From Tritrichomonas foetus (lineage: Eukaryota; Parabasalia; Tritrichomonadida; Tritrichomonadidae): a stretch of 64,000 nt of DNA. The translations under genes were made by a program, and so were the position numbers. Under the pieces are notes generated by a model. That model had not been told where the DNA came from. It saw nothing but the letters and a program-made list of their open reading frames with translations, and ran no database searches. The DNA lies in contig MLAK01000325.1 of the NCBI GenBank assembly GCA_001839685.1, positions 116,859 through 180,858 on the forward strand. Direction: 5' to 3'. Below are positions 1-11,317 of this stretch, piece after piece; positions within the stretch are counted from its first letter, which is position 1, and each line of letters begins with the position of its first letter.

Positions 1-76
1 GTTTAGTTTTGTTTTGCTTTGTTTTGTTTTGTTTTGTTTTGATTTGCTTTATTTTATTTTGTTTTGTTTAGTTTTG
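1..76. repeat. TTTTG-type simple repeat at the window edge
   Basis: A low-complexity run of TTTTG/TTTAG/TTTGC units fills the first 76 bases. It is a microsatellite-like tract with imperfect units. It is not a uniform short repeat of the kind expected of a telomere, so no telomere is claimed. Confidence 0.7.
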
Positions 77-1084
77 AGTTGTTTATGATCAAAATTATAA
101 ATCAAAAATTATTTACGAAAATTTCTGTGAAAATGTGATGTTCGTCAGTATATTTAGAATAATAGAGTGTCCTCTTGTTTTTAAATTATGATTTTTCAAA
201 ATAAAAACAAATCATGTCATTTTTGTCTTCATAACTTGTAGAATTATATTTATTATTGGGGGAACATCACAAAAATTTTTCTCCATTTCCCCTAATATAA
301 TTTTCCACATGATATCAGTTAATCAAACATTAGTCTATTACAATATTTCTTTTGGGTGGCTATTATTGAGATTATCTTTTCTGATAACAACTCTATTGGT
401 CTGAATTGTGAATCTATATTTTTTCATAGCAGAGTTCATCTTCTTCATGAAACAGCGATCACAGAATCCTATATCTTGATTAAATAGTTGATAATCAGTA
501 ATCTTGTATTATTTCCTTTGGAAATGAAAATCACTCAGTGAATCAAATCATTGAATCCACTGGTACAAATATTTTCACCGTTCAATGTTTGAATTGTCTG
601 TGTGATGAATTATCCCAAAAAATATATTCCGAAAGTTTAAAAATTACTTGAGATATCTCCATGAATTTGAGACATATTAGAAATGATGGAAACTAAGAAA
701 ATAATGAGCATGATTTCAATATAAATTGGATCGAATGAAACGGGTAATTATGATTTTATTCTCCTTATCGAATCTCATCATTGTCTGATAATGATCTTGA
801 CACATATCATTTGAAAAAATTATTTTTCATGAGGATCATATTTTTTTGTAAAATAACTAAGCTCCAAAGAAACATGCAAGAAGGGGATTAAGGGGAAAAA
901 TATCAAATAATAAACAAATAAAGGATAATTCGAGCTTTCTTGAGAAACAAGTAATACAGAACCATATTATTTTTGGTAATTTCGTCAAAGCATTGAATCA
1001 CTATGCAAGATATCATCAAAAAATATAAAACACAGAGAAAGCAAAGTAATCGTTAAATTCAATGATTATGAATTCCAAATAATG

Positions 1085-1790
1085 AATTGAAGAAAGATAA
1101 TGGGCTAAATCTCGAAATATGCTTTTAATAATTTCGAGTAAAAATTGACATACGTGAGGAAATGTGTTGTTAATAGACGTATTATGAGTAATATCATTAT
1201 TTTGCTCTATAAGTTTTCTGGTGCTCCTAATAGTACTTAACCTTTCTTCTTGATTTTGTGAAACATTTAATCAATTTATCATAATTGTTACATCAGAAAA
1301 TGCAATAAATGGAGTAAAAGCTTCTTTCTTCCAGTCTATGTTTTCACTTAATGAACAATATCCATCAATACAGATTGAATCAATGATTAATAAAGATATT
1401 TTCTTGGATTTTGAATTGAGTTCATCAAAGATTGTAAAATAAATATCCTTAAATTTCTCTAAAGATAACATGGTATGGGGAAAATTGATTCATATTGTAT
1501 GCATATTAAACAGACCATGATGGAGAAATTCTTTGGTGGTTTTGTTGGAAACATTACCGATTTCCATCTCATGTTGCTGAGTTAAAAATGACATGAGAGA
1601 CATATTCCAAATTGGTAATGGACCAATAATGAATAAAAACACCAGGAAACTATCTGGATCAATATCGAACATAAGCTTCTCAAAAGGCTTTTTGGTGATA
1701 CTCAATCATGAACTTTTCATCATCCAATACAACTGAAGCAATATTCTTTATCTGATTGAAATAAAAATTAGAAAGAACCAAATGAGATGA
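1085..1790 (-). pseudogene. Decayed GB1/RHD3 (GBP/atlastin-type) GTPase relic
   Basis: The minus strand carries a broken frame that still aligns, block by block, with the large GTPase domain of guanylate-binding proteins and atlastins. In order it has a hydrophobic strand with IIGPLPIWNMSLMSFL at the P-loop position, HEMEIGNVSNKTTKEF at switch I (family: a TKG-type threonine), LLIIDSICIDGYC at the G3 (DTEG) position, then FIAFSDVTIMIN. The P-loop GKS is lost (it reads WNM), G3 DTEG reads DSIC, TGA stops lie at about 1490-1492 and 1271-1273, and a one-base slip in an A-run near 1690 separates the upstream part (reads NIASVVLDDEKF). Further coding-like scraps lie on the same strand down to about 340. 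The family is inferred by eye from the order of motifs. It is almost surely not functional. Confidence 0.6.
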
Positions 1791-2937
1791 GATGCAAAAT
1801 GCTCAATGGAATAATGCTTTTTGTACATTTAACAGCAAAAGAACAATTTTAAGCATATACTACACATACACTAAGTCTATACTAAATGTCACCTTTTAAT
1901 CCAATTCTTTTTTATTACGATCTTATAAGTTTTCATTTTGGTGATGGGTGAATATCTCATAATACAATTATCTTCATTGTTGGAGCTGAACAAAAAAAGC
2001 AGAATTTAAACCTTATTTGAATTCTTGGGTGTGCCACCTACTACTTTATGATCATCATAAATGCCATATATATTACAACTGCCGGGACAGATTGGAACAA
2101 GGAACTTCCAGGACATAAAAATCTACGAGAAGGACAGATTGGAATATTTAATAATTCTCGTTAAATTCACAACGAAAATTGGTGATGATAATCAACAATG
2201 AGTGATTCAATGATTCACATAAAGTGAATCTCTTGATACAAAAACTGTTATTTTTATGAGATTGTATAGTTAAGAATAGATTTTTTTTGATGGTTGATCA
2301 TATTTTTTTTTCAATCTTTTTTTAATATAATTATTAATATTATTATTTATAATATATATGGAAAAAATACTATCAATGAACAGTGAGAATGATATGGACT
2401 TTATATTCGATATAATGGGTCGCCATCATGAAAACTTTCGCTTTCAGAAAAGGTTCAAACTTTTTCAGAAAAAAATACTTGAAAAACATTTCAATAAAAA
2501 CTTTAAATCCGTTAAAAGTTCAAACGGTCAACTTTTTCAATGAGACCATACTTTCACAAAAACACTTTTATTGCTCTGTTTCCCATTAAAATGACTGTTT
2601 CATCGCCAAAATTGATTGTTATTTCCAATATTAAAAACTAAATTAAAGTTTACTTCCTCTAAAGTCTTAAATTATACACTTCAAAAACAGTTTTATTTGA
2701 CAAAAATCTCTCTATTTGACCATTAACGTCCGATAATGACCAATTACTTAGAACATCGGTTTAAATATTATTACAAATAAAAAATTCTACTGAATTCTGA
2801 ATTTTTTGTGATTTTTCTTTGAATTCACCCAAAAATTAGATTGACACCAATGAAAATTTATATTGAAATATTCCAATTTTGAAATTTTCATGAAAAGCCG
2901 AAATTTTGAATAAAAGTATTGAAAAATCTAATTACAA
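1791..2937. other. Intergenic, no supported gene
   Basis: AT-rich spacer of about 1.1 kb. A 12-base direct repeat (GACAGATTGGAA) occurs near 2087 and 2136, inside a short stop-free stretch at about 2025-2165 with no start codon in a sensible place. A 61-codon frame at 2358-2543 is low complexity (Lys/Phe-rich) and is not called. No RNA gene was recognised. Confidence 0.4.
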
Positions 2938-3834
2938 ATGCAGTCTTCCGAGGAGGCATGTCTTACCTCTCTCGTCCAGACAAGCGGCATAATTCGGGTC
3001 ATTTTGATCACAATTCAAAATATAAGACTCGAAATTGTCGTTCATACACTCGACGCGATTTATTCGCTTGTGGATCATCTTCAAGCGGCCGTGACAACTT
3101 CCAAAGCTGGCACAACAGAATTGGATTACTCAAGCATTTTGGGTAACTCCACAAAAAAGGGAAATCCGAACTTCAGATTCTGCTATCGAGGCAAATTCTT
3201 AGTTCCTGCTTTTTCGTTCGCTTTTTACGGAATTCTTGACGGTGATGTTATTTACGTTGCACCACCGCATAGGGAATCTCTAGTAAATTCCGAAAACAGA
3301 CTTATGCAGAAGGCTAATTCCTGGAGAGTTGATGAATCGCGCCCCATTCAAATATCGACAGATCCTTCAATTCCTAAGGCCAAAAAGAGTCAGATTTTCC
3401 ACTACCTTGTAAACCGAATTACGCCAAACAGAGCTCGTGTTATCGCTAAGATTGCAGACAATCGAATTAATATGCAAGAAAGGCGAAATCACCAATATTT
3501 GAAAATGTGCGCTCGTTTCCAAGAGAGCTCACAAGCAGGTGGTTACGAGTTTAATCAAGCTTCTCACGAAAGTGTTCATGAGGAGCCAAATAGTCTCGCA
3601 TCAAAATTAGAATTGAATGGTCATTCAAATTTCCACTCAAACTATTCGAGCGAGAATGTTATTAAAAATGGCGATGGACAATCAGCGCAGCCTGTAAAAT
3701 CAGACACGTTGATCATAGAAAGTACCGAACCCGGTCAAAGCGAGCTTCCCGTCTTCTGGAAGGAGGAGGGCGAAAAGCATGATATTGTGATGAAAAGTGT
3801 GGTGATCGTTGCCCTTTCACCACCCGTGCAATAA
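2938..3834 (+). CDS. Hypothetical protein with a possible ubiquitin-like fold
   Basis: A 298-residue frame that is clearly coding: it is richer in G+C than its flanks and stop-free for 0.9 kb. I do not recognise a named family. Residues about 18-108 look like a beta-grasp/ubiquitin-like domain: alternating hydrophobic strands, then FCYRGKFLVPAFSFAFYGI and DGDVIYV, which resemble the 'F-x-G-K-x-L' and 'D-x-x-I-x-V' end of ubiquitin. Residues about 130-180 are basic and helical, and the C-terminal third is polar and probably disordered. There are no membrane segments. The start is the first ATG of the frame; there is no clear initiator just upstream. After the stop, a 34-codon open stretch in another frame (3901-4002) could be a lost or spliced tail. 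The ubiquitin-like fold is an inference. Confidence 0.65.
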   Translation: MQSSEEACLTSLVQTSGIIRVILITIQNIRLEIVVHTLDAIYSLVDHLQAAVTTSKAGTTELDYSSILGNSTKKGNPNFRFCYRGKFLVPAFSFAFYGILDGDVIYVAPPHRESLVNSENRLMQKANSWRVDESRPIQISTDPSIPKAKKSQIFHYLVNRITPNRARVIAKIADNRINMQERRNHQYLKMCARFQESSQAGGYEFNQASHESVHEEPNSLASKLELNGHSNFHSNYSSENVIKNGDGQSAQPVKSDTLIIESTEPGQSELPVFWKEEGEKHDIVMKSVVIVALSPPVQ

Positions 3835-4452
3835 AATTAAGGTTATTGAGTATTTTTATTGACTTTTTATTTGTCTTTACCTTTTTTTGGATTTTTTTAG
3901 TGGAGGGAATTTCTCGCACGGATAATCAGAATCACACTTCACTTTTATGATCGGAAAATCGATCCAGAAATTGCAGCCAATATGTTTGCACCATTAAACT
4001 AATATCAGATTATGATAAAAAATTGTGAGGGTAACAAGGGATGGTTAGGGCAAATTATTCTCTTGATTTTGGTCGTCACAGAGGTGTATATAAAATAGCT
4101 TTTTCTTTTGATCAGATATGAATTTTTGGAATAATTGATTATAATATGAATTTCTTATCAATATTGAATTTTAATCGTTTATGATATGATAAATATAGAA
4201 TTAATGGTCGAAGAAATCGAACATTAAAATTTCAAATATTATTAAATATATTCGAATGATTTAGACATTCACAAATTCAGTATATTAAAAATCTCTACAT
4301 TTATCAGATGCTATTTTATTTCTCTTTCTATGAAAGAATAATATTCAAGGAGATTCACATTCCATTTTTTTATTAAAAAAAAGCGGCGCCAGAGATCACA
4401 GTGAAAGCATTATATTAACAATGTTCTTTTCATTCCCATATTTCATTTTTTG
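3835..4452. other. Intergenic with a short open tail-like segment
   Basis: About 620 bases. It begins with T-rich tracts (3850-3900). A stretch at 3901-4002 then reads WREFLARIIRITLHFYDRK and on to a TAA, directly after a T-run ending in TTTAG. It has no start codon, and I see no trichomonad GTATGT donor upstream that would make it an exon. The rest is AT-rich spacer. Confidence 0.35.
4443..4448 (+). promoter_or_regulatory. Candidate initiator (Inr) of the RRM/coiled-coil gene
   Basis: TCATTT lies 4 bases before the ATG at 4453 and fits the trichomonad initiator pattern TCA-Y-W. A second TCATA (4484-4488) touches the ATG at 4489, so transcription could also begin there. Confidence 0.45.
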
Positions 4453-5883
4453 ATGATATCGTTAATTCAGTTTAAACGGTCGTTCATAATGAAAAAAAGG
4501 GTATTAATAGATCATTCTCCACATTATGTAATTCCTTTTAAAACACAAGAAATCGAGAAACAAGTCGAGAAAGGTACAATGAATCGAGGTGTATTTTATA
4601 GAACGACCCCCAAAGCCGACACAAAATTATTATCCGACATTGCAAACAATTTGGAAAAATCCGATAATTTCGATGACGATGACATTGAAAAAGCCATGCA
4701 TAATACTGAAGCCGATGAAATCGAAAACGAATACAAAGAATTAAAACAGGAAATATCGAAAATTCGTGAAAAGATAAAAAACGATCAAAAAAAGATTGAA
4801 ATCTTAACAACGCAAATAAATGCAAATAAAGCAGCTCGTGACTTCTATGAAAAGCACCAAACCACTCTTTCGAAAGATGAAGATTTTATTGAAAGGCAAA
4901 ATAAAAGAACAAAGAAAATTGTTCATAAGCAAAAACTGCTTGTTGATTTAACAGATGAATTGGAAGAAATTAAATTTTCTATTTCACCTCTGGCACTTTT
5001 TCAGTTGACTGAAGACTTCAAAACTGAAGCGAAATTATTGATAGAGACAAAAGAAAAAGTTCGGAAGAATTTTGAAAAAATAAATAAAGCACAAAAGAAA
5101 TTAAGGGAAGAAAAGAAAAATCCAGTTTATCAAGCAATCAAAGAACAAAATATTCAAATTGAAGAATTAGAAAATTCCATTTCGTACCAGATAAAAAAAG
5201 AAAACAAACTTAATCGAGAAATTGAACATATTAAAATTTTCGAACAAGATGCTGAAAATGAAATTCAAGATTTACAAGTGAAATTACATTCAATCGAATA
5301 TAAAAGGGAAAAAAGACAAAGACAATATTTTCATCTCATTAAGAAACACCAACAAGAACTCGAAGATTTCAAATGTAAGCCAACTCGTTCAGTTTCCAGA
5401 GAAGATGATAAATATGCCCGACGTTTATTTGTTGGAATATTTCCCCAAAAATCGATGAGTTCTCAGATTCAAACAGCATTTGAAAAATTTGGTGCAATTG
5501 AGTATATTCGTCTCCTTACAACAAATTCGAAACCCCCAAAATATTTTGCCCAAATTCAATACTTCCACCATGAAGCAGCACAAAATGCTTTAACTAATCT
5601 CAACCATCAAGTTATTCAAGGCCAAAATTTAAATGTTCAATGGGCGTCTGAACAACCGAAAACACTTGCATCGACTTCCAACAGAAAATCGAAGCAGAGA
5701 CTCACACCGAGATCATCTTTAAATTTAAGACCAATCACAAATAGGCAAATTCATCCACCTCAATCACGCTTGAAAGTTGCAAGGTTGACTGAATCTGCCC
5801 GTGTAAAAAACGAAAAAGTTTTTGGAAAGAATTTATTTGAATCATCTTCATCATCACCACCAAAATCCCCTTCATCATCATAA
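4453..5883 (+). CDS. Coiled-coil protein with a C-terminal RRM
   Basis: About 476 residues. Residues about 45-315 are charged Lys/Glu-rich heptads, a long coiled coil. Residues about 322-399 form an RNA recognition motif: RRLFVGIFP is the RNP2-like strand, KYFAQIQYF fits RNP1 with aromatics at the usual places, and LNVQWAS is the last strand. The tail is Ser/Arg-rich and ends in a Ser/Pro run. The protein is likely an RNA-binding adaptor, with the coil giving dimerisation; its RNA target cannot be read from sequence. The first ATG (4453) follows an initiator motif, but ATG 4489 also has one and gives the more natural N terminus MKKRVLIDHS. The RRM call is strong and the role is inferred. Confidence 0.8.
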   Translation: MISLIQFKRSFIMKKRVLIDHSPHYVIPFKTQEIEKQVEKGTMNRGVFYRTTPKADTKLLSDIANNLEKSDNFDDDDIEKAMHNTEADEIENEYKELKQEISKIREKIKNDQKKIEILTTQINANKAARDFYEKHQTTLSKDEDFIERQNKRTKKIVHKQKLLVDLTDELEEIKFSISPLALFQLTEDFKTEAKLLIETKEKVRKNFEKINKAQKKLREEKKNPVYQAIKEQNIQIEELENSISYQIKKENKLNREIEHIKIFEQDAENEIQDLQVKLHSIEYKREKRQRQYFHLIKKHQQELEDFKCKPTRSVSREDDKYARRLFVGIFPQKSMSSQIQTAFEKFGAIEYIRLLTTNSKPPKYFAQIQYFHHEAAQNALTNLNHQVIQGQNLNVQWASEQPKTLASTSNRKSKQRLTPRSSLNLRPITNRQIHPPQSRLKVARLTESARVKNEKVFGKNLFESSSSSPPKSPSSS

Positions 5884-8353
5884 TCATCATCATCTTCTTC
5901 TTTGTCTTTGTCTTCATCACATGAACATTTAACAGACACTACTGATACTTACTGACCATTATTCTGTTTGTAAATATATAGATAATCGATTTTTTTTTAA
6001 TTTTTTTATTGGCTTCATTTTATGACATCTACAGAATTAATACTTATTATATGATAGAATCTATCATCAATTTTTGTATTTTCACAAATCACATTCATCG
6101 CATGTGAATATCAGTATGGTTCACTGATTGATAAAAGTGCCTACATCAGTCATACCTACTTAGTATAATGAATATCATCATTGAACCATGGCAGTTTTTT
6201 TTTGATGATGTGATCTAAATATCCGATCAAAGAATTGAAGCAATATTATATGATTAAATTTATTTGTATACTTGCCTCTCAATTTTATAAAAATGTATGT
6301 GGAAAAAATAATATAATAAAAATTGAATGAATATTTTTTCATTTATTTATAAATTGCGATTTTTCTTCCTTTTGGCTCAATTTCTGAATAAGCAAGTTCC
6401 CACTTATGTTGTTATATAGTATAATCAAAATTGTAGAATATTATCAATAAATAATATTCCAAAGATTCTAGGATCACATTTGATGGATATTTCAAGGGGT
6501 AATTCATCTTATTTAGCAATGAGTCTTTGATGTAATTTATTACCAGATGTGACCTTTAATCAGCCATTGTAATTGCATTTTAAAAAAAGGATAAACATTG
6601 AATGATATTTTGTAAAAATAGAAAGACCAAATAAAAACACAAAAATATTTTAATCAAAAATATCATTCACATAAAAAACTGTAAAGTAGATTGAATAACT
6701 TGACAATATTTTCTATAACACTATACAAAACTGATTGATAACATATTGAAATTTGAGATAACTCATCATTGTCCATGAGATTTGTGGGATTTTTGAATGC
6801 TAGAACTTTACATCTTTTTTATGCGGCTTCTTTCAAAAAATAATGGGACACTACACAAAATGAAAACAATCCCTACTGCGTATTTTGGACTTCTACAATT
6901 TAGTTAATTTCTTTTCCATGGAGATAAAAACTGGATGAGTGACGAGCAATATTTGATTTGCTCAATGTGGCTCAATGGCTCCTCATATTCGGATATAGCA
7001 GCAGATCATCCTGCATCGAAAAACAACGCGACTAGTTCAATGACGGAAGATTAACACTCAGACCATTAATACGAGAGACTTATATAGTCAATTGATTCCC
7101 ATATATGTATAGGGTATGATTTCGACTAATCATCAAAATTAATAATGAAATAATTCCATTCTATATGTTGACCTTTTCTTTTTTTGGTTCAGTTAAATTG
7201 TTTTTTTCGTCTAAACATTTGTGCTTGGCAACGCGCCATAAAGTTGGTTTTCTGGCCTCAAAAATCGTTTTCGATTTTGAATTTGTGATTTAGAGGATTT
7301 GCGTGATGATTCAAATTTCCCAAAAATTGAATCAATGAGGTTTTCTAATTTAGAAATTCTAATTTATTTCTTTTAGAATAATCATTCAAGTTTATAAAAA
7401 AATTCTGATTTCCACTGTCCGATTTTTCAATGCACTGACCTTTTTTCTGTGACAGCAAATATTTTTCAGAGAAATCCTCAAAAATTTCTGAGGTATTCAA
7501 TTTTTCTATGTACTTATAGAATAAATATTTTATCTCCGTTTTTTGATATAATGTCGCTGTTTGCGGCTGAACTGTACCCAAAAATATCAAACTTCCCTCC
7601 ATGGCTTTTGGTACAAAAGAGATCCATGGTCTCTATTGATTTGAATCGCTGACTTTTGAAATGAACTCCGATTATTTTTTCTATGAGTTTTACAATTAAA
7701 TTCAAAATCGTTCAATATTTCAATTGAAATTTATCCCCCTCAACAAACTTCAATGTTCACCAAATCGACGTTGGGTAAGTAAATCATCGAACTTTTTCAA
7801 TTGATATTCGAAATTCAAAAGCGAAAGAAAGTAAAATTTTTTCCAACTAAATATTACCATAATATGATTTCTCTTCCAAATTTCCCTTCGTAATATTTCA
7901 GTTAAATCGATCGCATTGAAAAGTTAAATATCTCCCATCAAATTCAATAGAATTTTATCATGAAAAAACTATTCAAAAAAAATTAGAAGCATTAAATCAC
8001 ATCTTTCCACTAGAATGGTTGATTGTCAATGGTGATGATTAACTGCGATAAATTCGTCTGAAATGATTCAAAGCTTTTAATATTTATTATGGACCGCAAA
8101 CCAATATTTCTGATCATGGAGAATTATTCGAAGAATGAGAATCACACAAAATTCAATGGGATATAAATTTAAATTCTATGATTCTATTTTTTATTGTTTA
8201 AAAAATAAAATCAAAAAAAGAAAAATTAAATAAAAGTTTTGAGAAAAAAACAATTTCAGAGAATAAAATCCATAAATCGATAGAAAATTTAAATCATATA
8301 AAAAAAATTGTGAGGGATGAAATAAATAAAGGATCAATTTTCTCCTAACATAT
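5884..8353. other. 2.5-kb gene-poor stretch
   Basis: No gene that I can support. It is AT-rich, with T/A runs and several short overlapping frames at 7345-7705 that lack recognisable domains. At 6923-7054 a stop-free plus-strand segment reads NWMSDEQYLICSMWLNGSSY followed by SDIA, like the first helices of a Myb/homeodomain-like fold. It has an internal ATG only and stops after 43 codons. It may be a relic of a DNA-binding protein or transposase; confidence in that is low. Confidence 0.4.
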
Positions 8354-9502
8354 ATGTTTGTCTCATCAACTCAAGTCCTCGCTCAATACCAAAAGATATA
8401 CAAGCATGAAAATTTCAAACCCAATAAGGTTGGCACCGAGTTTCCTTTACCAAAGTTTTCACAGCTCATTCTTTTCGATCTATTAAATAAAGCAAAAGAA
8501 TTTTTCAAAGATCAACCTGCTTTAGTTCGTACAACATGCAACACAGTCATTATAGGTGACCTTCACGGAAGTATTGCTGACTTGTTAAGAATAATGAATG
8601 AGATGTCGAAAAGAAATTACCAATTATTGTTTCTCGGCGACTACGTTGATAGAGGTTCTTATTCTATTGAAGTGATAACCTTGTTGCTTTCACTAATTTT
8701 AGAGCATCCAAACAGAGTTTTCTTATTACGAGGAAATCACGAATTCAGAGAAATTAATCAAAAATATGGATTTTATGACCAGATTAAGCAAGAATACAAT
8801 AACGATCTTTTATATGAAGAATTCAACAATGTTTTTGATTACATGCCACTCGCTGCAATTGTCGGCACGAAAACTTTATGCGTTCATGGCGGATTATCAC
8901 CATATCTCAACAAGATAGAAGATATTGAAAAAATAGATAGACCTGTTCGCAATTTTGATGATCGTTTACTTCGCGATTTGATGTGGAGTGATCCAACCCA
9001 CAAAACCTCAGGATATGTTGAGAATGCAAGAGGAATGGGCCAGTCTTTCGGCTGCATGGTCGTAAAACTATTCTTAAGCACAAACGCTCCAATCGAAAGA
9101 ATAATTCGCGCCCACCAATGCGTAGATGCAGGTGTTGAAATGCCAATGAAAAATACAGTTTATACAGTGTTTAGCGCAAGTAATTACTGCAAAAAGCATC
9201 GTAATTGGTCTGGCATGATTATGATTAATGAACAAAATGAATTGAGTGCTGCTAATTTTGAGCCAATTGATGCTATTCCGAGAGAAGAGTGCCAACACAC
9301 AATTGTTCAAACAGTCCAAGGAAGTGCAAGCCAAATCATTGCGAAAAGAAATACAACATTATGTTATAACCTATTGAAAAAATCACGTCCTTCAATCACA
9401 AAGGAAACATCAATGGGTATGAGAAAGAATTTGTCGACGTTTGTTCGTACCAAATCAGTTGTTTATCCATTGCTTCCACAATTATTCCCGAAGGAAATAT
9501 AA
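8354..9502 (+). CDS. PPP-family serine/threonine protein phosphatase (PP1-like)
   Basis: A 382-residue metallophosphatase that removes phosphate from Ser/Thr. All PPP signature motifs are present in order: GDLHG (68-72), GDYVDRG (95-101), RGNHE (126-130), HGG (178-180), RAHQ (252-255) and SASNYC (274-279; PP1 has SAPNYC). These supply the two-metal ligands and the catalytic histidine. The N terminus is about 20 residues longer than in PP1, and a 70-residue basic tail (about 315-382) replaces the PP1 C terminus. The Pro-to-Ser change in SAPNYC and the different tail suggest a lineage-specific PP1-like paralogue, not the core PP1. The start is the first ATG, 5 bases after TCCTAACAT; no clean initiator is visible. 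Regulatory partners cannot be inferred. Confidence 0.93.
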   Translation: MFVSSTQVLAQYQKIYKHENFKPNKVGTEFPLPKFSQLILFDLLNKAKEFFKDQPALVRTTCNTVIIGDLHGSIADLLRIMNEMSKRNYQLLFLGDYVDRGSYSIEVITLLLSLILEHPNRVFLLRGNHEFREINQKYGFYDQIKQEYNNDLLYEEFNNVFDYMPLAAIVGTKTLCVHGGLSPYLNKIEDIEKIDRPVRNFDDRLLRDLMWSDPTHKTSGYVENARGMGQSFGCMVVKLFLSTNAPIERIIRAHQCVDAGVEMPMKNTVYTVFSASNYCKKHRNWSGMIMINEQNELSAANFEPIDAIPREECQHTIVQTVQGSASQIIAKRNTTLCYNLLKKSRPSITKETSMGMRKNLSTFVRTKSVVYPLLPQLFPKEI

Positions 9503-9669
9503 AGTTCCGAGTCTATTTTAGATAGATAATGATGTAGATGCAAATATAGATATAGATATAAAATATTTTCTTTTAGAAGAGTTTTGATATGAAATTCTCT
9601 GTAAGTAAATAGATTAATTATGTCACTTCTTGATATGTTTTTCATGTGATTATTCATAATGATTTTCTT

Positions 9670-9795
9670 ATTGTTGCATTGATTTTTATTGTTGCATTGA
9701 TTTTTATTGTTGCATTGATTTTTATTAATGGGTTGATTTTTATTGTTGCGTTGATTTTTATTGTTGCGTTGATTTCTCTTATTGCATTGATTTAT
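9670..9795. repeat. 18-bp tandem array, 7 copies
   Basis: Seven contiguous 18-base units with consensus ATTGTTGCATTGATTTTT, two with GCG for GCA and the last two more diverged. Because the unit is a multiple of three, the array keeps open frames on both strands (IVALIF repeats on plus, Asn-rich on minus). The plus frame has no ATG before the array, so it is treated as non-coding. It starts 167 bases after the phosphatase stop. Confidence 0.85.
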
Positions 9796-10480
9796 GATCA
9801 AATAGTTGGAACAGTGAAATCATTGGGGAAATGCCAACACATACCAGCAAATAAAATGTTAGTTAGTAGTAACACAAAAACACAGAGAATGAAAGTGATA
9901 ACCAGTTATCTGCAACTACATTTCTTGAAAAACGATTTCTATTACTCAATTCCTAAGCGATATCATTCTTAAACTTAATGAGATATGATTTTGATCGAAT
10001 TATTCGTCATGATTGATAAAAACAGTAAATTACGAAATCATAAAGGTTGTACTGCATACAATAGCTCATTTAATTCAATTTTTTGATAACCTCATAGAAT
10101 TGGAATTGCAAACCTCATAGAATGTGAAATTTCACAGAAAAAGTTGACAACGATCATTATCAGATTCACCATCATTTGATGAATTACATGCGGTTTCATT
10201 GAATCTTATCATTTCTTTTTCAAAGCAAGATATCTTGTCGATTTTTGTCACTATTCAATTTATTATCCCATATTCAATTTTTGATTTTTGAATGGCCTTA
10301 TTGAAATGCTGCTCTCAATAGGTGCAATACAACCTTAAATCAAAGGTTCTTCAGCTGAAAATATGATTTTGCTATTTAAATTTGATTTGTTATTTCTTTA
10401 AATAGCTGAGGAATCAAGGACGCCCCATTGAAATTTCGTGGATCGTAAAAACAAAGACATAATTTTTTTCTTTTGTGAGC

Positions 10481-10750
10481 TTAGTTTTTTGACACATAAA
10501 ATGAGTAAATGTGATGTGAATTTGCGGGCCCATTCGGCTCATTTGGCCATTGGAGGAGGCGCTGGCGCGTGACCACAGCTCCAGTTCCATGTTCTCCCTC
10601 TACTGTGTTCATTCGTATCGCCTCCTCCAAGTCGAAGTTACCCAAAGAACCATCTAAGTTCACATCACATTTACCATTTGATTTTTGGCCTTTATTTGAC
10701 CTTTCACTTCACAATTGCTAAACCCATAGGAAATTGAATATCTACCAAAA
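10481..10750 (-). repeat. Dispersed coding-like repeat, copy A
   Basis: Bases 10619-10746 are closely similar to 17921-18057 in the same orientation (for example TCCTCCAAGTCGAAG and GGCCTTTATTTGACCTTTCA are shared). On the minus strand both copies read SNCEVKGQIKAKN in one frame and, after a shift, DVN-x2-GSLG-x-FDLE in another. This looks like a broken coding segment copied around the genome. Downstream on the minus strand copy A keeps an open frame to 10481 in GC-rich DNA. Whether it is a transposon piece or a decayed member of a gene family cannot be told here. Confidence 0.65.
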
Positions 10751-11317
10751 CAAAGGTATCTCTTTTTCACATATTATCTAATATCTTAAGAAATTGGTAT
10801 GAATGATACTGATTATGTTTTGTACACATTCATTGTTCGATAAAAATAATATTTTCACTTTCACGATTTTTCACGATGTTTAGGTTGGCAGAACATATAT
10901 TTTCCAATTTATAAGAAAATATTTCCATGTTTAGTAAGTCGTTCATCACTAGAAAACGAAATAGTGTAATCAAATTCCCAATTTTCGAAAGTTTATCATA
11001 GAAAAGAGATTAAATTCGATTATGCATTATTTCTAAATCATCATTTCATGGTTTTAATCCAAGTTCTCTCCAAATTTAGTCATGGGAATTAATCGTTTTT
11101 CGATTTTTTTTTTCTTCCCGAAAGTGATTTATAACTATATTTAGATGTAGTTTTAAGAAATTGACAAATTACTCTATTTTCAACTCTTTCCGCAATTGGA
11201 GATCATAAAAAGTTTACACATTGTTCACAAAAAAATTCGCTCATCAACACAAAAATGTTCTCTCATTTTCACAAAAAGTTACCGATGTGAAAAAAAGGAT
11301 TATTTTGTGTGAAAATA

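Larger units (their letters stand above)
9503..11317. other. 1.8-kb intergenic region with two repeats
   Basis: It holds the 18-bp array (9670-9795) and copy A of a dispersed repeat (about 10619-10746), which adjoins a locally GC-rich block at about 10525-10640, unlike the AT-rich surroundings. Apart from these I see no gene with a recognisable domain. Confidence 0.5.

Noticed and set aside
1..76. Telomere at the window start
   Set aside because: Units are irregular TTTTG-type and not a uniform telomeric repeat.
2358..2543. 61-codon Lys/Phe-rich frame
   Set aside because: Low complexity, no initiator, no recognisable domain.
9463..9801. Minus-strand Asn/Gln/Lys-rich frame
   Set aside because: It is the reverse reading of the same array and overlaps the phosphatase 3' end.
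9646..9972. 108-residue frame with IVALIF repeats
   Set aside because: It is opened by the 18-bp tandem array, has no ATG before the repeats and no domain.
10525..10640. GC-rich block as an RNA gene
   Set aside because: No cloverleaf or known RNA signature; it adjoins the dispersed coding-like repeat and keeps an open frame.
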